A stretch of 25,558 nucleotides of DNA, from the NCBI GenBank assembly GCA_900547965.1, contig URJE01000015.1:1-25558 (forward strand), written 5' to 3'. Positions within the stretch are counted from its first letter, which is position 1; the number at the start of each line of letters is the position of its first letter. Below the pieces are notes generated by a model that was not told the origin of the DNA, did not search any database, and saw only the letters and a list, made by a program, of their open reading frames with translations. The position numbers were made by a program, and so were the translations under genes. Origin of the DNA: an uncultured Eggerthella sp. Lineage in GTDB: Bacteria > Actinomycetota > Coriobacteriia > Coriobacteriales > Eggerthellaceae. This document shows, piece by piece, positions 7,336-14,007 of this stretch.

Positions 7336-8900
7336 CGTGCAGCGGCTTCCCAGGTCGGCGGGCGCTTCGATTCGAAAGCAGCGCTGGCAATGCTTTTGGT
7401 GGGGATGTTCAACGTGGATGCGAAGCTTTCGAGGAACGATCCGCAGCCGCTTGAGCAGGCTTCGTTTACTACGACATTGGTGATAATGCCGTTGTCGATC
7501 CAGATCGCCTTCATGTCTTGGCCGCCAATGTCCAGGATGAATGACGCGTTGGGGTCGAATTGCTGAACAGCGCGCGAGTGGGCAACCGTTTCAACGGTGT
7601 GGCAATCAGCGCCCAGGGCGTTGGCAAACAGCATTTCGCCGTATCCGGTGGTGCCGCATCCTGCTACTTCGAGTTCGCAGCCGGCATCTTGGTACCGTTT
7701 GTGCAAGGCGCGCAGTGCTTCCACGGCGACATCGATAGGTTCGCCTTCGTTGGAGGCATAAAACGAATCGACAAGTTCGCCTTCTTCGTTGAGCAGGGCG
7801 AACTTAGTGGTGGTGGATCCGCAGTCCACGCCAAGGTATACGCGGAGAGTTTCGGGAAGGTTCCCCTGTTCAAGTGCGGTTTTTGTTTGGGGCAGCTGAT
7901 GGCGTTCGGTGAAGATGGCACGCTCTGCGTCGGTTTCGAAGAAGGGCTTGCCGGCATAAGCGCTTTGCGATGCGGCGCTTCCCGCCGCATCGTCTATGAC
8001 CACGATGTGAGCGTCTTCCAGCGTCTTGATTGCTTGGGAAGGAACGAGGCGTGCCTGACGGTCGGCGAAGAGCTCTTCCAAGGCAAGCGCTGCGCCCACT
8101 GCAACGATGGTTTCGGGGTGATCGGGGATGATGATGTCTTCCCTGCCTAGCTCAAGGCGTTCGGCGAAAACAGCGATCAGGCGTGGGTTGAAGGTGAGCG
8201 GCCCGCCTTCGAATACGACGGGGGCTTCGATTTCCAAGCCTTGAGCCAAGCCGCCGATGGTCTGCTTGGCGATGGCGTGAAACGAAGAAAGGGCGATATC
8301 GGCCTTCGGTACTCCCTGGTTGAGCAGGGGTTGAATATCGGTCTTTGCGTATACGCCGCAACGGCCGGAAACGTTATGGACGGCTTCGCCCTGTTGGGCG
8401 AGGTCGTTGAACTGTTCGGTGGGCACTTTAAGAAGCGTGGCAATCTCATCGACGAAGGCGCCCGTGCCGCCTGCGCAGCTTCCGTTCATACGCATATCGG
8501 CAACTGACAGGCAATTTGCCTCATTGTCGAATTTGAAGAAGATCATCTTCGCATCTTGGCCGCCGAGTTCGATGGCGGTGCGCGCGGTAGGATAATTCGC
8601 GCCTACCGCGAGGGAATTTGCCACAACCTCCTGTACATAGGGCAGGTTCAGGGCTTCAGCAAAAGCCGCACCGCCCGAACCGCACAAGGCGGCGCGCATG
8701 GGAATGCCTCCGAACTGCTGATCCAATTCGACAAGCAAGCTTTTCAAGCAGTTTGCCTGCTGGGCATGATGGCGCACGTAGCGGCGCATAAGCACTTTAT
8801 GAGACGTTGCGTCCATAACGGCTATCTTTGCCGTCGTGGACCCAACATCTATACCTACAAGGAGCTGCGATGATTGGTTGTTCTGCACAGGTGAAGCCAC
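7326..8900 (-). CDS. 2-hydroxyacyl-CoA dehydratase activase (BadF/HgdC-type), N-terminal part (split by frameshift)
   Basis: A 524-codon frame with two ASKHA-fold BadF/BadG/HgdC ATPase units. Unit 1 has the phosphate loop GIDVGSTTAK (16-25), GGQDAK (113-118), and the cluster cysteines NGSC142 and RC181. Unit 2 has GVDCGSTTTK (357-366), DIGGQDMK (457-464) and NEAC482SSGC. In HgdC two cysteines per subunit hold a bridging [4Fe-4S] cluster that delivers one electron to the dehydratase. The matching second cysteine of unit 2, in DLGSRCTVF, is read only after a frame change near 7357-7362; the present frame instead ends PPTWEAAARCS and stops. The start is GTG 8900, with a weak purine-rich site (AGAAAGAAG) about 12 bases upstream. 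It is the first gene of the operon with 4336-7335 and the TetR gene. Confidence 0.88.
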   Translation of the reverse strand: MASPVQNNQSSQLLVGIDVGSTTAKIAVMDATSHKVLMRRYVRHHAQQANCLKSLLVELDQQFGGIPMRAALCGSGGAAFAEALNLPYVQEVVANSLAVGANYPTARTAIELGGQDAKMIFFKFDNEANCLSVADMRMNGSCAGGTGAFVDEIATLLKVPTEQFNDLAQQGEAVHNVSGRCGVYAKTDIQPLLNQGVPKADIALSSFHAIAKQTIGGLAQGLEIEAPVVFEGGPLTFNPRLIAVFAERLELGREDIIIPDHPETIVAVGAALALEELFADRQARLVPSQAIKTLEDAHIVVIDDAAGSAASQSAYAGKPFFETDAERAIFTERHQLPQTKTALEQGNLPETLRVYLGVDCGSTTTKFALLNEEGELVDSFYASNEGEPIDVAVEALRALHKRYQDAGCELEVAGCGTTGYGEMLFANALGADCHTVETVAHSRAVQQFDPNASFILDIGGQDMKAIWIDNGIITNVVVNEACSSGCGSFLESFASTLNIPTKSIASAAFESKRPPTWEAAARCS

Positions 8901-8920
8901 GATAGTAAAAACTTCTTTCT

Positions 8921-8957
8921 AACTAAAACAACCCTGTCGAACAGGGCATAGTTAGTT
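8921..8957 (-). promoter_or_regulatory. Nested inverted repeat upstream of the activase operon
   Basis: CCCTGT (8932-8937), a CGA spacer and ACAGGG (8941-8946) form a perfect dyad, flanked by a second pair AACTAA (8921-8926) and TTAGTT (8952-8957). It lies 20-60 bases before the GTG start of the activase gene in an AT-rich stretch. The position and symmetry fit an operator, and the operon encodes a TetR protein, but no -35/-10 pair could be chosen with confidence. It could also be a leader hairpin. Confidence 0.45.
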
Positions 8958-9240
8958 TATCCAACAATGTGTTTAATAAAAACAGACATTTGCACTAACT
9001 CCATTTATTTTTCGTTGTTGTGGGCACGGTTTCGCTCGGTGTGGCGGTTGAGGGGTCTGCGGAAGGCGCCGATCCGATGCATGCCAATGCTCTGATGCCC
9101 GATGGCGGAAAAGGGTTGGCGGGCGGTGTCCAAGCGTACCAATGCTTGGGTGCCCGGTAGCGGTTGGGGCCGCAGATGGTGTCGGTTGCCAAGGTTGAGC
9201 GGGACGTTTTCCTCTCTTGGGCCTTGAATGTCCCGTTTCC
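8958..9240. other. Non-coding gap between the activase operon and the phasin-like gene
   Basis: No gene is recognised here. A possible 86-codon minus-strand frame (8995-9255) is low-complexity and lacks a ribosome binding site. Two inverted repeats are visible: CCAAGC/GCTTGG around 9130-9149, and CGGGAC (9200-9205) with GTCCCG (9230-9235), the latter flanked by CAAGG and CCTTG. The AT-rich left end belongs to the upstream region of the minus-strand operon. Confidence 0.4.
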
Positions 9241-9249
9241 TTGAAACGC

Positions 9250-9277
9250 GTTCAAGCTGCTGAAAAGCCGATATAAT
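9250..9277 (+). promoter_or_regulatory. Promoter of the phasin-like gene
   Basis: A perfect -10 box TATAAT lies at 9272-9277, with a weak -35 GTTCAA at 9250-9255 (16-base spacer). Transcription would start near 9284, giving a short leader that holds the GGAGGGG ribosome binding site just before ATG 9327. Confidence 0.6.
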
Positions 9278-9326
9278 AGAGGGCAGGGATCACCATCTAC
9301 TTACTACCTGAAACGGAGGGGCTATC

Positions 9327-9665
9327 ATGGCTACTGAATTCGAAAAGGGTTTCCGCGATATTTTCCTGGCGGGCGTTGGCGCTATGGCCATCACTGGCGA
9401 AAAGGCGAAGGAAGTGCTCGATACCCTTATTGAAAAGGGCGGTGTTACGGTTGAGCAGGGCAAGGACATCAACCGCGAATTGCAGCATAAGGCAACCGAA
9501 ACCGTTGCCAAGGTTCGCGAGGAAAGCATTGCCGCTGCGATGAAAACTATGAGCGCCGAAGAGCGCGCCGAGTTCGCTGCAACCGTTGCTAAGCTCGCCG
9601 CGGAACCTGCCGCTGAAGAGGCAGAGGAAGCCGAAGAGGCACCTGCAGAGGAAAAGGCGGAATAA
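9327..9665 (+). CDS. Phasin-like small protein with acidic tail
   Basis: A 112-residue protein that resembles phasin-family/polyhydroxyalkanoate-granule-associated small proteins. The N-terminal part, FLAGVGAMAITGEKAKEVLD (about residues 12-31), is followed by a predicted amphipathic helix/coiled coil, and the last ~25 residues are almost only Ala and Glu (EEAEEAEEAPAEEKAE). There is no signal peptide. No PHA synthase is in the window, so storage-granule binding should not be assumed; in Firmicutes and Actinobacteria such proteins are often encoded next to a UbiB/AarF kinase-like gene, as here, which hints at a membrane- or lipid-associated partner role. It has its own strong promoter, a GGAGGGG ribosome binding site and a strong terminator, so it can be expressed far above the following gene. 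Confidence 0.75.
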   Translation: MATEFEKGFRDIFLAGVGAMAITGEKAKEVLDTLIEKGGVTVEQGKDINRELQHKATETVAKVREESIAAAMKTMSAEERAEFAATVAKLAAEPAAEEAEEAEEAPAEEKAE

Positions 9666-9678
9666 CCCCGCATGCTCA

Positions 9679-9712
9679 GAACGTGGCAGGGCGCTCCTGC
9701 CACGTTCTTTTT
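9679..9712 (+). terminator. Rho-independent terminator after the phasin-like gene
   Basis: GAACGTGGCAGG (9679-9690) and CCTGCCACGTTC (9696-9707) form a perfect 12-bp stem with loop GCGCT, followed at once by five T residues. It ends 13 bases after the stop codon. Confidence 0.95.
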
Positions 9713-9883
9713 GTATGGGGAAAAAACTTATATGGGGAAGAAGCTTCCAGTCTATTTGGTTGGTAGTACGTTCTAAGGTTATTTGCAAAGGCGGCAGCCT
9801 TCGCGGTTGCTTGCTTCGTCCCTATAGCGCAAAACGCGTCCACTTACTTGTTTCGATGCTGGTTGGTCCATTAGAGGAATTTC

Positions 9884-11536
9884 ATGAACGAAAACACCTT
9901 GCTCAAACGTTTTTTCGAAAACGGTACCGAATTCGATCCCGATAAGCAGTTTGGTTTAAGCCACAAGGTGCGCACACGTCGCATCCGCGAAATTGTGCTG
10001 CTTATGCGCAAGCATCATGTCATGGATGGCCTTTCGCCCACGGAGCTGCGCGACATTCTTGTTGATTTGGGGCCAAGCTTCATCAAGATAGGCCAGATGC
10101 TTTCCCTTCGTTCGGAGATTTTGCCACAGGCGTATTGCGATGCGCTTTCCGATTTGCAGATGGATTGCGACCCTATGCCGTTCGAGGAAACGGTAGCGGT
10201 GCTTCGGGGCATTTATGGCGATAAGTTCGACTCGATATTCAAGGAAATTGACCCGAAGCCGTTGGGTAGTGCCTCTATGGCGCAGGTTCATCGTGCGGTT
10301 TTGACAAACGGTGATGAAGTTGCCGTTAAAGTGCAGCGTCCTGGCGTGCGCACCACCATGGCCCAGGATATCGATGTGATGCGTTCAGTAGCCAAGCAGG
10401 CTTCTCGCTTCATGAAAGATAATCAGATGCTCAACCTGCGCGATGTAGTGGAAGAGCTGTGGGTTACGTTCCTGGAAGAAACCGACTTCTTGAAAGAAGC
10501 GCGCAACTTGGAAGAGTTTGCGTTGCTCAACAAAGACGTGGTGTATATTTCCTGCCCGAAGCCCTACATGGAATATTGCACTGAAGAAGTTCTGGTCATG
10601 GAATACGTTAACGGCATTTCCATCCGCGATACGAAGCGTCTGCTTGAAAATGGCTACGACCTGGAAGAAATCGGCGTAAAGGTTATGGACAATTACGCCA
10701 CGCAGATTATGGAGCATGGCTTCTTCCATGCCGATCCTCATCCTGGAAATATCTTGGTTAAGGACGGCAAGGTAATCTATATCGACCTAGGAATTATGGG
10801 GCGCCTATCTGCTCGTGATCGCGGGGGTTTCAGACGGATTGTAGAAGCGGTGGGGTCCAAGAACTCCGCCGAACTGAAAGATGCCCTCATCGCGTTTTCC
10901 GTAGCGCATGATATGAACGCCATCGATCATCCGCGTTTCTTGGCGGAGCTCGATAACGTTTTGGAAAGCTACGGTTCAACCGACGTTGTCGATATCGATA
11001 TTGGTGCTTTGTTGGGTGACATCATGGTGCTTACGCGCCAGTGCAAGGTTACCCTTCCCGCTTCGGTTACTGCCGTTTCGCGCGGTATTATCACTATGGA
11101 AGGCTCGCTGCAGGATTGCCTTGCCAACGCCAACATCGTTGACATCATTAATGGGCACCTGCAGCGCTCAAAAGACATCAAGACGGAAATCGAGAATCAA
11201 ACAAAAGATTTGCTGATCTCCCTGAACTCTGCAACCCATAGTTTAATTAAGGCCGCTGAGTACTCGGGCGACACGCTTCATATGCTTTCGCGTGGGCAGC
11301 TGAAGGTGAACATGGAAATGCTAAGTTCTCCGGAACCCTTGTACAAGGTGGGGCGCATCATGAACCGCCTTGCTATGAGCTTGGTGATTGCCGGTTTGCT
11401 GGTAAGTGGCAGCCTCATCATTGCGGTGGATATGCCGCGTTTGTTTGGGATGCCTGTCCTTTCTCTAATCGAGTATGTTTCCGCGTTTATCCTTTCAGTT
11501 TGGCTCGTGTGGGACATGTTCCGCAGAACAAGATGA
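9884..11536 (+). CDS. UbiB/AarF/ABC1-family kinase-like membrane protein
   Basis: A 550-residue atypical kinase of the ABC1/ADCK/UbiB family. Visible signatures are the family-specific KIGQ (68-71) within LGPSFIKIGQMLSLR, the Ala/Ser-rich loop GSASMAQVHRA (128-138), the lysine strand VAVKVQRPG (147-155), the catalytic loop HADPHPGN (282-289) and IDLGIMG (300-306) in place of DFG. Two hydrophobic helices close the C terminus (about residues 493-512 and 521-545), placing it at the cytoplasmic membrane. The family supports ubiquinone or other isoprenoid lipid handling; a menaquinone- or lipid-related role here is inference. ATG 9884 follows AGAGGA at 9873-9878. The upstream phasin-like gene is separated by a terminator, so it probably has its own promoter in the 170-base gap, which I could not place. 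Confidence 0.93.
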   Translation: MNENTLLKRFFENGTEFDPDKQFGLSHKVRTRRIREIVLLMRKHHVMDGLSPTELRDILVDLGPSFIKIGQMLSLRSEILPQAYCDALSDLQMDCDPMPFEETVAVLRGIYGDKFDSIFKEIDPKPLGSASMAQVHRAVLTNGDEVAVKVQRPGVRTTMAQDIDVMRSVAKQASRFMKDNQMLNLRDVVEELWVTFLEETDFLKEARNLEEFALLNKDVVYISCPKPYMEYCTEEVLVMEYVNGISIRDTKRLLENGYDLEEIGVKVMDNYATQIMEHGFFHADPHPGNILVKDGKVIYIDLGIMGRLSARDRGGFRRIVEAVGSKNSAELKDALIAFSVAHDMNAIDHPRFLAELDNVLESYGSTDVVDIDIGALLGDIMVLTRQCKVTLPASVTAVSRGIITMEGSLQDCLANANIVDIINGHLQRSKDIKTEIENQTKDLLISLNSATHSLIKAAEYSGDTLHMLSRGQLKVNMEMLSSPEPLYKVGRIMNRLAMSLVIAGLLVSGSLIIAVDMPRLFGMPVLSLIEYVSAFILSVWLVWDMFRRTR

Positions 11537-11693
11537 GGTCGTTTTGAGCGCCCTCTTGCCGCGTGTCTTATTGGCTGATGTAGCGGGTCCGATTACCTGA
11601 ATTGGTTGATGAATGGGTGTTTGGCGCTCACGGCGTCGCCGCGGGCGGCGTGCATTCGTCTTTGCGCTGGCAGATTGACATTGCCCTGTAATG

Positions 11694-11720
11694 TTGTCGG
11701 CAGGGTGGCTCGGGTACAAT
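11694..11720 (+). promoter_or_regulatory. Candidate promoter of the PQAP-tail membrane protein
   Basis: TTGTCG (11694-11699) and TACAAT (11715-11720) could act as -35 and -10 boxes, though the 15-base spacer is short. It lies 35 bases before the chosen start ATG 11756. The rest of the 219-base gap after the UbiB gene shows only a GC-rich stretch without a T-run terminator. Confidence 0.4.
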
Positions 11721-11755
11721 GCTGTCAATGGTTATGCCTACGAAAGGGGCTTTTG

Positions 11756-12538
11756 ATGAATCCTGACTCTCGTGTTGTTAGGGGAGTAAGTATCGCAGCT
11801 ATCGTTTTGTCTGCTTTAGGTATTTTGGGTGGTTTGGTGGTGGCCTTGTTCATGGGGATCGCTTCGGCCTCCTTGAATGATCCCACTGTGGTTAATGCTC
11901 TTATCTCGGAGTTGGAATCATCAAGCACTTCTTCGGCGTTTGATGGCTCTTCATCGTATTCGTCGTACGATTATTCTGACATGACTCAGGATGAAGCCAT
12001 GGCCGTGGCTTCCGCCAGCATTTTCTTAATGGTGGGTTTGAGCTTGGGATATGTGCTGTGCAAGGTTATCTGCCTGGTTGCGGGCATCATTGCTTTGCGC
12101 AACTGCAACAACCCCGCTAAATTGGGTGGCGCCTTCGGCTGGTCTATTGCTGCTGCTATTGTGAGCTTTTTGGTCGGTGGCATGATCTCTATGGTGCTGT
12201 TCATCGTTTCGGCGGTGTTTATCAGTCGTGTTCGTAGGGCCTACACGGCTGCGCCAATGGGGGCCTACGGTTACCAGCAGTACCAGCAGTACCAGCAGGG
12301 GTTGCAGGTTCCGCAGCAGCCTACGAATCAGCAGGTGCCTTTGCAACCGCAGCAGTCGACGCAGGGTCAGTCTTCGGCCGCCCCTCAGGCTCCGGTAGTC
12401 CCACAGGCTCCGGCTGAGCCCCAGGCTCCATCGGCTCCGCAGGCTCCAGCTGCGCCCCAGGCTCCGACTACGCCTCAAGCTCCAGCCGCCCCGCAGTCTT
12501 CTGCTCAAAATGATCAGGGCGAAGGCTCCAAGCAATAA
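11756..12538 (+). CDS. Multi-pass membrane protein with PQAP-repeat C-terminal tail
   Basis: I do not recognise a named family. The 260-residue protein has three hydrophobic segments (about residues 12-36, 86-114 and 126-157), a Ser/Asp-rich loop (SSSTSSAFDGSSSYSSYDYSD, spanning about 56-75) between the first two, and a long Pro/Gln-rich tail from about 170. The tail holds YQQ units (DNA 12272-12298, three 9-base copies) and six copies of a hexapeptide PQAPxx (12383-12490, six 18-base units). Such tails usually are flexible spacers on membrane or surface proteins. ATG 11756 was chosen because AAAGGGG (11743-11749) precedes it and the first helix starts soon after; an upstream in-frame ATG at 11606 adds an unlikely Cys-rich leader. 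A terminator follows. Confidence 0.8.
   Translation: MNPDSRVVRGVSIAAIVLSALGILGGLVVALFMGIASASLNDPTVVNALISELESSSTSSAFDGSSSYSSYDYSDMTQDEAMAVASASIFLMVGLSLGYVLCKVICLVAGIIALRNCNNPAKLGGAFGWSIAAAIVSFLVGGMISMVLFIVSAVFISRVRRAYTAAPMGAYGYQQYQQYQQGLQVPQQPTNQQVPLQPQQSTQGQSSAAPQAPVVPQAPAEPQAPSAPQAPAAPQAPTTPQAPAAPQSSAQNDQGEGSKQ
12383..12490 (+). repeat. Six tandem 18-base repeats coding PQAPxx
   Basis: Six in-frame units of CCNCARGCTCCNNNNNNN type encode PQAP plus two variable residues. Third codon positions vary between units, so the repeat looks kept at protein level rather than freshly expanded. Unit number is likely to differ between strains. Confidence 0.85.
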
Positions 12539-12554
12539 TAATCTCGAGCATTAA

Positions 12555-12596
12555 AAAAGCGTCGGCATCAAGCCGGCGCTTTTGTTTTTGTTTTTG
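12555..12596. terminator. Bidirectional terminator between the PQAP gene and metE-like gene 1
   Basis: AAAAGCGTCGGC (12555-12566) and GCCGGCGCTTTT (12572-12583) form a 12-bp stem with one G-U pair and loop ATCAA. T-rich sequence follows on the plus side (to 12596), and an A-run on the left gives a U-run for the minus-strand transcript. It serves both converging genes. Confidence 0.85.
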
Positions 12597-12617
12597 CTTC
12601 GATTGCCTTTGGGGCTA

Positions 12618-13733
12618 TTACTTCCAAACCTCTTCGGCGACGTTTTTGATGAGGGCGATCTTTTTCCACTGATCCTCAGGCTCGATGATATTGCCTTCCT
12701 CGGTGGATGAGAAGCCACACTGGGGGCTGATGCAGAGGTTGCGCAGCGGAACGTACTTGGCCGCCTCTTCAATGCGATGCTTCAGATCGGTTGGGTCTTC
12801 CAGGGCACCATCTTTGGAAGTAACCAAACCGAGAACCACCTTCTGATCTGCGATATGGTGCAGTGGCCCAAAATCACCTGCGCGTTCCGAGTCGTATTCG
12901 AGGAAGAAGCCGTCAACCTTCAAATTGGGGAATAGGATAGGCGCTACGGGGTCGTATCCACCGGAAGAGAACCAAGTGGAACGGAAGTTGCCGCGGCAGA
13001 TGTGAATGGTGACAGCCAGATCTTCGGGCTTGTCGCGCAAGGCCTCATTGATCAAGTTAACGTAGTCGCGCTCCAGCTTATCCAGGTCGAAGCCACGTGA
13101 CTCATAAGCGGCACGCTTGTTCGGGTCGCACAGCTCGCCCCAGGAAGTGTCGTCGAACTGCAAGTAGCGGCAGCCTGCATCGTAGAATGCTTGGACTGCT
13201 TTGCGGTACGCGGCGGCAATATCGGCAAACAAGAGCTCTTCGTTGTTCTCGTAACGAGCGATGGGTGTGTAATTCTCTTCGCGCACGCAGCAAATGAGGT
13301 GAAGCATGGTGGGGGAAGGAATGGTTTGCTTGACCAGCGTGCCATCTGCAACGCTGTTGGTGAAGGCGAAGTGCTTCAGGAAGGGGTGTTCGCCGAAGTC
13401 GACCTTGTCGGTAATGACGACGGTCTTCGATTTCGGCTGATGGCCCTTGAAGTGAACCGACCAATGCTCCGCCCCCGCCTCTTCGCAGCCAAGAAGCTCG
13501 GTAAGGAAGTCCAAATGCCACATAGAGCGACGGAACTCGCCGTCGGTTACTGCGTGAAGGCCAGCGGCTTTTTGCTGAGCCACCAATTCCTTGATAGCTT
13601 CGTCCTCGACGGCTTCGAGTTCGTCGTGAGAAATGGCGCCTTCAGCGAATTGGGCGCGTGCGGTCTTGAGCTTTTCGGGGCGCAGGAAGCTGCCTACGAT
13701 GTCGTAATGAAACGGTGCAGCGATATCGGACAT
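12618..13733 (-). CDS. Short (core) MetE-type methionine synthase, paralogue 1
   Basis: A 371-residue protein equal to the C-terminal catalytic barrel of cobalamin-independent methionine synthase, like the YxjG/YxjH group; it lacks the MetE N-terminal half. Zinc/homocysteine site residues are visible: HICRG (H244, C246), LEYD (E279) and SPQCGF (C339). The N-terminal GSFLRPEKL and TDGEFRRSMWHLDF also fit. Full MetE uses methyl-tetrahydrofolate polyglutamate; core-MetE proteins can be folate-independent, taking methyl from a corrinoid or other donor, so the donor here is open. ATG 13733 follows GAAGGAG on its strand. It shares about 60% of residues by eye with the paralogue at 17061 and sits beyond the metY terminator, so it has its own promoter. 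Role: methionine formation from homocysteine made by the neighbour MetY. Confidence 0.85.
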   Translation of the reverse strand: MSDIAAPFHYDIVGSFLRPEKLKTARAQFAEGAISHDELEAVEDEAIKELVAQQKAAGLHAVTDGEFRRSMWHLDFLTELLGCEEAGAEHWSVHFKGHQPKSKTVVITDKVDFGEHPFLKHFAFTNSVADGTLVKQTIPSPTMLHLICCVREENYTPIARYENNEELLFADIAAAYRKAVQAFYDAGCRYLQFDDTSWGELCDPNKRAAYESRGFDLDKLERDYVNLINEALRDKPEDLAVTIHICRGNFRSTWFSSGGYDPVAPILFPNLKVDGFFLEYDSERAGDFGPLHHIADQKVVLGLVTSKDGALEDPTDLKHRIEEAAKYVPLRNLCISPQCGFSSTEEGNIIEPEDQWKKIALIKNVAEEVWK

Positions 13734-13803
13734 AGGGGTTTCTCCTTCAAGTTAGCTAGGTACAACTACCGTATTTACATGGGGTTTCGGGGTGGATTTG
13801 ATG

Positions 13804-13868
13804 GCACCCTTTGCACCTCATCGATTATAGGGGTGCTGCACCCTGTGTGGTTATAGGCATTGTTTCTA
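13804..13868 (-). promoter_or_regulatory. Promoter and operator region of metE-like gene 1
   Basis: On the minus strand TATAAT (plus 13824-13829) is a perfect -10. The -35 slot (13847-13852) reads AACCAC, a very weak match, which suggests an activator. Between the boxes is a perfect 13-base palindrome GGGTGC-T-GCACCC (13831-13843), with further GCACC half-sites at 13804-13817. Directly upstream of the -35 slot is ATAGGCATTGTTTCTA (13853-13868), a sequence shared with the metE-like gene 2 promoter. TTATAGG occurs three times (13825, 13851, 13874). Confidence 0.6.
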
Positions 13869-13943
13869 GCGAGTTATAGGCGGTCGGGGACGTGGCGTGG
13901 TTCGCGGTTTGGGCGCTTTTCGGTCGCTGGCTAGGTTCGTGCC

Positions 13944-13975
13944 AAAAAAATGAGCCCCTTCGAGGGAAGGGGCTC
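13944..13975 (-). terminator. Rho-independent terminator after metY
   Basis: GAGCCCCTTC (13952-13961) and GAAGGGGCTC (13966-13975) form a perfect 10-bp stem with a four-base loop; on the minus strand it is followed by a seven-U run (plus A-run 13944-13950). It lies 33 bases past the metY stop. Confidence 0.93.
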
Positions 13976-14007
13976 GGCTTTGGGAAAGGTATGTTGATGC
14001 AACGGGG

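Noticed and set aside
7326..7390. Classical programmed -1 frameshift signal
   Set aside because: No X-XXY-YYZ slippery heptamer or clear downstream pseudoknot was found at CGCCCGCCGAC; an indel or sequence error is simpler, though not proven.
8995..9255. 86-codon minus-strand frame in the gap before the phasin-like gene
   Set aside because: Low-complexity Pro/Thr/Ala composition, no ribosome binding site, and it overlaps the promoter area of the plus-strand gene.
11606..11755. Upstream in-frame start of the PQAP-tail protein
   Set aside because: It has no ribosome binding site, overlaps the putative promoter and adds a Cys/Arg-rich leader; AAAGGGG directly precedes ATG 11756.
12383..12490. 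CRISPR array or non-coding satellite
   Set aside because: The 18-base units are contiguous, have no spacers and lie in frame inside a clear coding sequence.
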